A stretch of 64,000 nt of DNA, taken from the NCBI RefSeq assembly GCF_028829235.1, contig NZ_JAIWJY010000008.1, positions 1 through 64,000 on the forward strand. Direction: 5' to 3'. Each line of letters opens with the position of its first letter. The first letter of the stretch is position 1. The notes beneath the pieces are model-generated. The model was not told where the DNA came from. It was given only the letters and a program-made list of their open reading frames with translations, and searched no databases. A program made the translations under genes and the position numbers. The stretch comes from Tenacibaculum larymnensis (GTDB taxonomy: Bacteria > Bacteroidota > Bacteroidia > Flavobacteriales > Flavobacteriaceae). Below, piece after piece: positions 61,459 to 64,000 of this stretch.

Positions 61459-61899
61459 ATGGGAGATATTTCAAAAGACATCAATTCAAAATTTCCAAAT
61501 AATAAAATCAAAGCTTTTATAAATATTAAATATACTGCTAACTGGATAAACAGTAAAGAAAATGAGTTTTTTAAGCAGTACAGTATTTCTCCACAACAAT
61601 TTAATATTCTTCGTATTTTAAGAGGAGCAAAAAAAGCAATAAAAGTTCAAACAATTAAAGATAGAATGATTGAACGAGCTCCGAACGCCACAAGATTAAT
61701 GGATAAATTATGTGAGAAAAACTTAATTGACCGTGAAAGATGTGAAGATGATAGAAGAGTGGTTTATATAAGTATTACCCAACAAGGAAAAAAGCTTTTA
61801 AAAACAATAGATGATAAATTGCATTTAGATTTTATTGATAATTTAACAGAAGAAGAAGCCACACAACTTAGTGGTTTACTGGATAAAATAAGACAGTAA
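61459..61899 (+). CDS. MarR-family transcriptional regulator
   Basis: The 146-residue protein has the MarR winged helix (~35-115): QYSISPQQFNILRILRG, VQTIKDRMIERAPNATRLMDKLCEKN and RCEDDRRVVYISITQQGKKLL. It should bind DNA as a dimer. It is 57 bp after the glutaredoxin-like gene and may share its transcript. Its likely target is its own promoter region, and perhaps the redox operon. Confidence 0.9.
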   Translation: MGDISKDINSKFPNNKIKAFINIKYTANWINSKENEFFKQYSISPQQFNILRILRGAKKAIKVQTIKDRMIERAPNATRLMDKLCEKNLIDRERCEDDRRVVYISITQQGKKLLKTIDDKLHLDFIDNLTEEEATQLSGLLDKIRQ

Positions 61900-61978
61900 A
61901 TTTTGTGCTTATTCATTAAATAAATAGGAAATCTAGTTTAAATATTGTATCTTTTAGGAAAGTGAAACAATAGAAGTT

Positions 61979-62281
61979 ATGTATACATATGATACACTTT
62001 CAGAAGCATTAAAAGATTTACAGAAAAGAGGTTTTACTCTTGATTTTAACTTGAAGGAAAAAGAAATAGAGAGTAAAAATACTAAAGAAATTTTCTCTCC
62101 AGATACCTTTGAAGTTGTAGAGGTATATCGATTTGAAGGCATGAGTAGCGCAGGAGACAATTCTGTTGTATATGCAATTCAGACGAAAACAGGTGTTAAA
62201 GGAGTTTTAGTTGATGCTTATGGAGTGTATGCTAACTCTCTTTCTCCAGAAATGATTCAAAAATTAAAAATAGTACGATAA
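61979..62281 (+). CDS. Small conserved-looking protein of unknown function
   Basis: This 100-residue protein (YDTLSEALKDLQKRGFTLDFN, then VYRFEGMSSAGDNSVVYAI and VDAYGVYANSLSPEMIQKLK) has a compact alpha/beta pattern and no signal peptide. I recall similar Bacteroidetes proteins labelled phosphoribosylpyrophosphate synthetase, but nothing here supports that activity (no PRPP motif, far too short). Function unknown. Confidence 0.75.
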   Translation: MYTYDTLSEALKDLQKRGFTLDFNLKEKEIESKNTKEIFSPDTFEVVEVYRFEGMSSAGDNSVVYAIQTKTGVKGVLVDAYGVYANSLSPEMIQKLKIVR

Positions 62282-62396
62282 TTTAAAAACCAGAGGATAT
62301 CGTAGATAAAAAAGAGTTATTTCCCTTAAAAAATTAAGATGTTTTCCTTATGTAATAAATAACCTTTTGCCTATAAGTTTCTAAATAGAGGTAAGA

Positions 62397-62404
62397 TATA
62401 TTTG
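62397..62404 (+). promoter_or_regulatory. -7 box TATATTTG for the Ile-tailed lipoprotein gene
   Basis: Matches TAnnTTTG, 30 bp before the ATG. It overlaps the palindrome at 62401-62424. Confidence 0.5.
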
Positions 62405-62424
62405 GGCTAATTAATTAACCCAAA
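62401..62424. promoter_or_regulatory. 24-bp near-perfect palindrome over the promoter
   Basis: TTTGGG...CCCAAA arms around TAATTAATTA, with a single mismatched pair. It covers the -7 box end and the expected transcription start, as an operator would. Confidence 0.6.
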
Positions 62425-62434
62425 CTAATATTTT

Positions 62435-62908
62435 ATGAAGACTTTAAAAACCCTAATGCTGGTAAGTATCTTTTTCATGGTATTTGCATCATGTCAAAAC
62501 GAAGAAACAGTACTACCAAACGAAACTCAGACAGAAGCAGCCGATGCAAAAGCTGCAAAATCCACAGATGATTTAAGATTAGATTACCATGAAGACTACG
62601 GAGTAGTTAGAGCGGATGAATACCCAATGAATCCAGAAGGTGTTGCAAAACCAACCTTAGATTTATTTTTAGAAAAAGGAAACCTTAAAAAAGAAGATTT
62701 AAAAAGTTACCGTATTGTAAAAGATGAATTTTCAGGTATAGGTTTAGCAGAGCATAGAATGGAGGATGGTAATGTAATACAAGTACCGCACGAGTATGAA
62801 AGGCAACCAGTTTATAGGTTTGAAGCTGAACTAAATGATGGAACTAAAGTTAGAATTATTATAATTATAATATGTTCAAATGGTTTAATTATAATCATTT
62901 GGTGGTAA
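62435..62908 (+). CDS. Lipoprotein with isoleucine-rich C-terminal tail
   Basis: The 157-residue protein has lipobox FASC (Cys 20) and an acidic, Ala-rich linker (~25-45). A globular region follows (~50-140; GVVRADEYPMNPEGVAKPTL, RFEAELNDGTKV). It then ends abruptly in RIIIIIICSNGLIIIIWW. The tail comes from AT-rich DNA and contains ten Ile and two Trp. I know of no family with this end. A terminator follows 20 bp past the stop, so the frame is probably intact. Confidence 0.75.
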   Translation: MKTLKTLMLVSIFFMVFASCQNEETVLPNETQTEAADAKAAKSTDDLRLDYHEDYGVVRADEYPMNPEGVAKPTLDLFLEKGNLKKEDLKSYRIVKDEFSGIGLAEHRMEDGNVIQVPHEYERQPVYRFEAELNDGTKVRIIIIIICSNGLIIIIWW

Positions 62909-62928
62909 TAAAATAAGTAAGTATTTCT

Positions 62929-62962
62929 AAAAGACCTTATACACAAGTATGAGGTCTTTTTT
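62929..62962 (+). terminator. Terminator after the Ile-tailed lipoprotein gene
   Basis: AAAAGACCT/AGGTCTTTT with inner TATAC/GTATG-type pairing and a T run. Confidence 0.82.
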
Positions 62963-62968
62963 ATATGA

Positions 62969-64000
<1,032 letters not shown>

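Overview
The window reads as chromosome of a low-GC marine-type member of the Flavobacteriaceae (Bacteroidetes); Tenacibaculum or a close relative is my best guess, by inference only. The reasons are a type IX secretion (T9SS) type B sorting domain, PorP/SprF, many TonB C-terminal proteins, menaquinone genes, AT-rich leaders that mostly lack Shine-Dalgarno sequences, and many promoters with the Bacteroidetes -7 box TAnnTTTG, several with TTG or TTTG 16-21 bp upstream. I see no rRNA, tRNA, CRISPR array, prophage, transposase or insertion sequence. Most of the window is ordinary core genome, with interesting details inside it.

Layout. 1-6.6 kb: the 3' end of a calcium-binding surface adhesin, its PorP/SprF partner, two OmpA-type envelope proteins and two small coiled-coil exported proteins. 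6.8-9.5 kb: three tandem secreted TonB C-terminal paralogues. 9.7-16 kb: a cyclophilin-FKBP fusion, an exported barrel-like protein with prfC, and idi-queD-manA. 16-24.9 kb: small unknown genes, kdsB-HAD-CAT-like, an ECF sigma operon, a large unknown protein, an MBL hydrolase, yaaA and a SanA-like gene. 24.9-33 kb: sdaA, DUF2853, a TPR protein, a sodium:solute symporter, pfkA-gapA, mgsA and ridA. 33-40.4 kb: lptD facing an amidase gene, then mlaD and a two-gene Fe-S oxidoreductase. 40.5-47.1 kb: menA, menC and menE among envelope genes. 47.1-53.8 kb: a zinc-ribbon protein, yebC, a MORN-tailed protein, an acyl-CoA carboxylase beta subunit and a RamB-like regulator. 53.9-57.3 kb: the glyoxylate shunt genes aceB and aceA. 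57.5-61.9 kb: a compact redox/stress cassette. 61.9-64 kb: a small conserved protein, an odd lipoprotein and the 5' part of a 2,4-dienoyl-CoA reductase-like gene.

How the genes fit together. The glyoxylate genes, their divergent regulator, the carboxylase and the dienoyl-CoA reductase fit growth on acetate, fatty acids or branched amino acids. MenA/C/E supply the menaquinone that the Fe-S oxidoreductase would reduce. LptD, MlaD, KdsB and the amidase build the envelope.

The best candidates for something new are: (i) the MarR-GNAT / DoxX / OsmC / FMN reductase / YjdI-CDGSH / YjdJ cassette followed by a cysteine-free glutaredoxin with an unusual strong Shine-Dalgarno; (ii) the three-fold, 18-bp-phased sites and 14-bp palindrome between the RamB-like regulator and aceB; (iii) menE, which carries three copies of a dispersed repeat, one supplying its start codon, plus the neighbouring gene's terminator inside its coding end; (iv) a lipoprotein ending in an isoleucine-rich tail under a near-palindromic operator; and (v) the secreted TonB-like paralogues.
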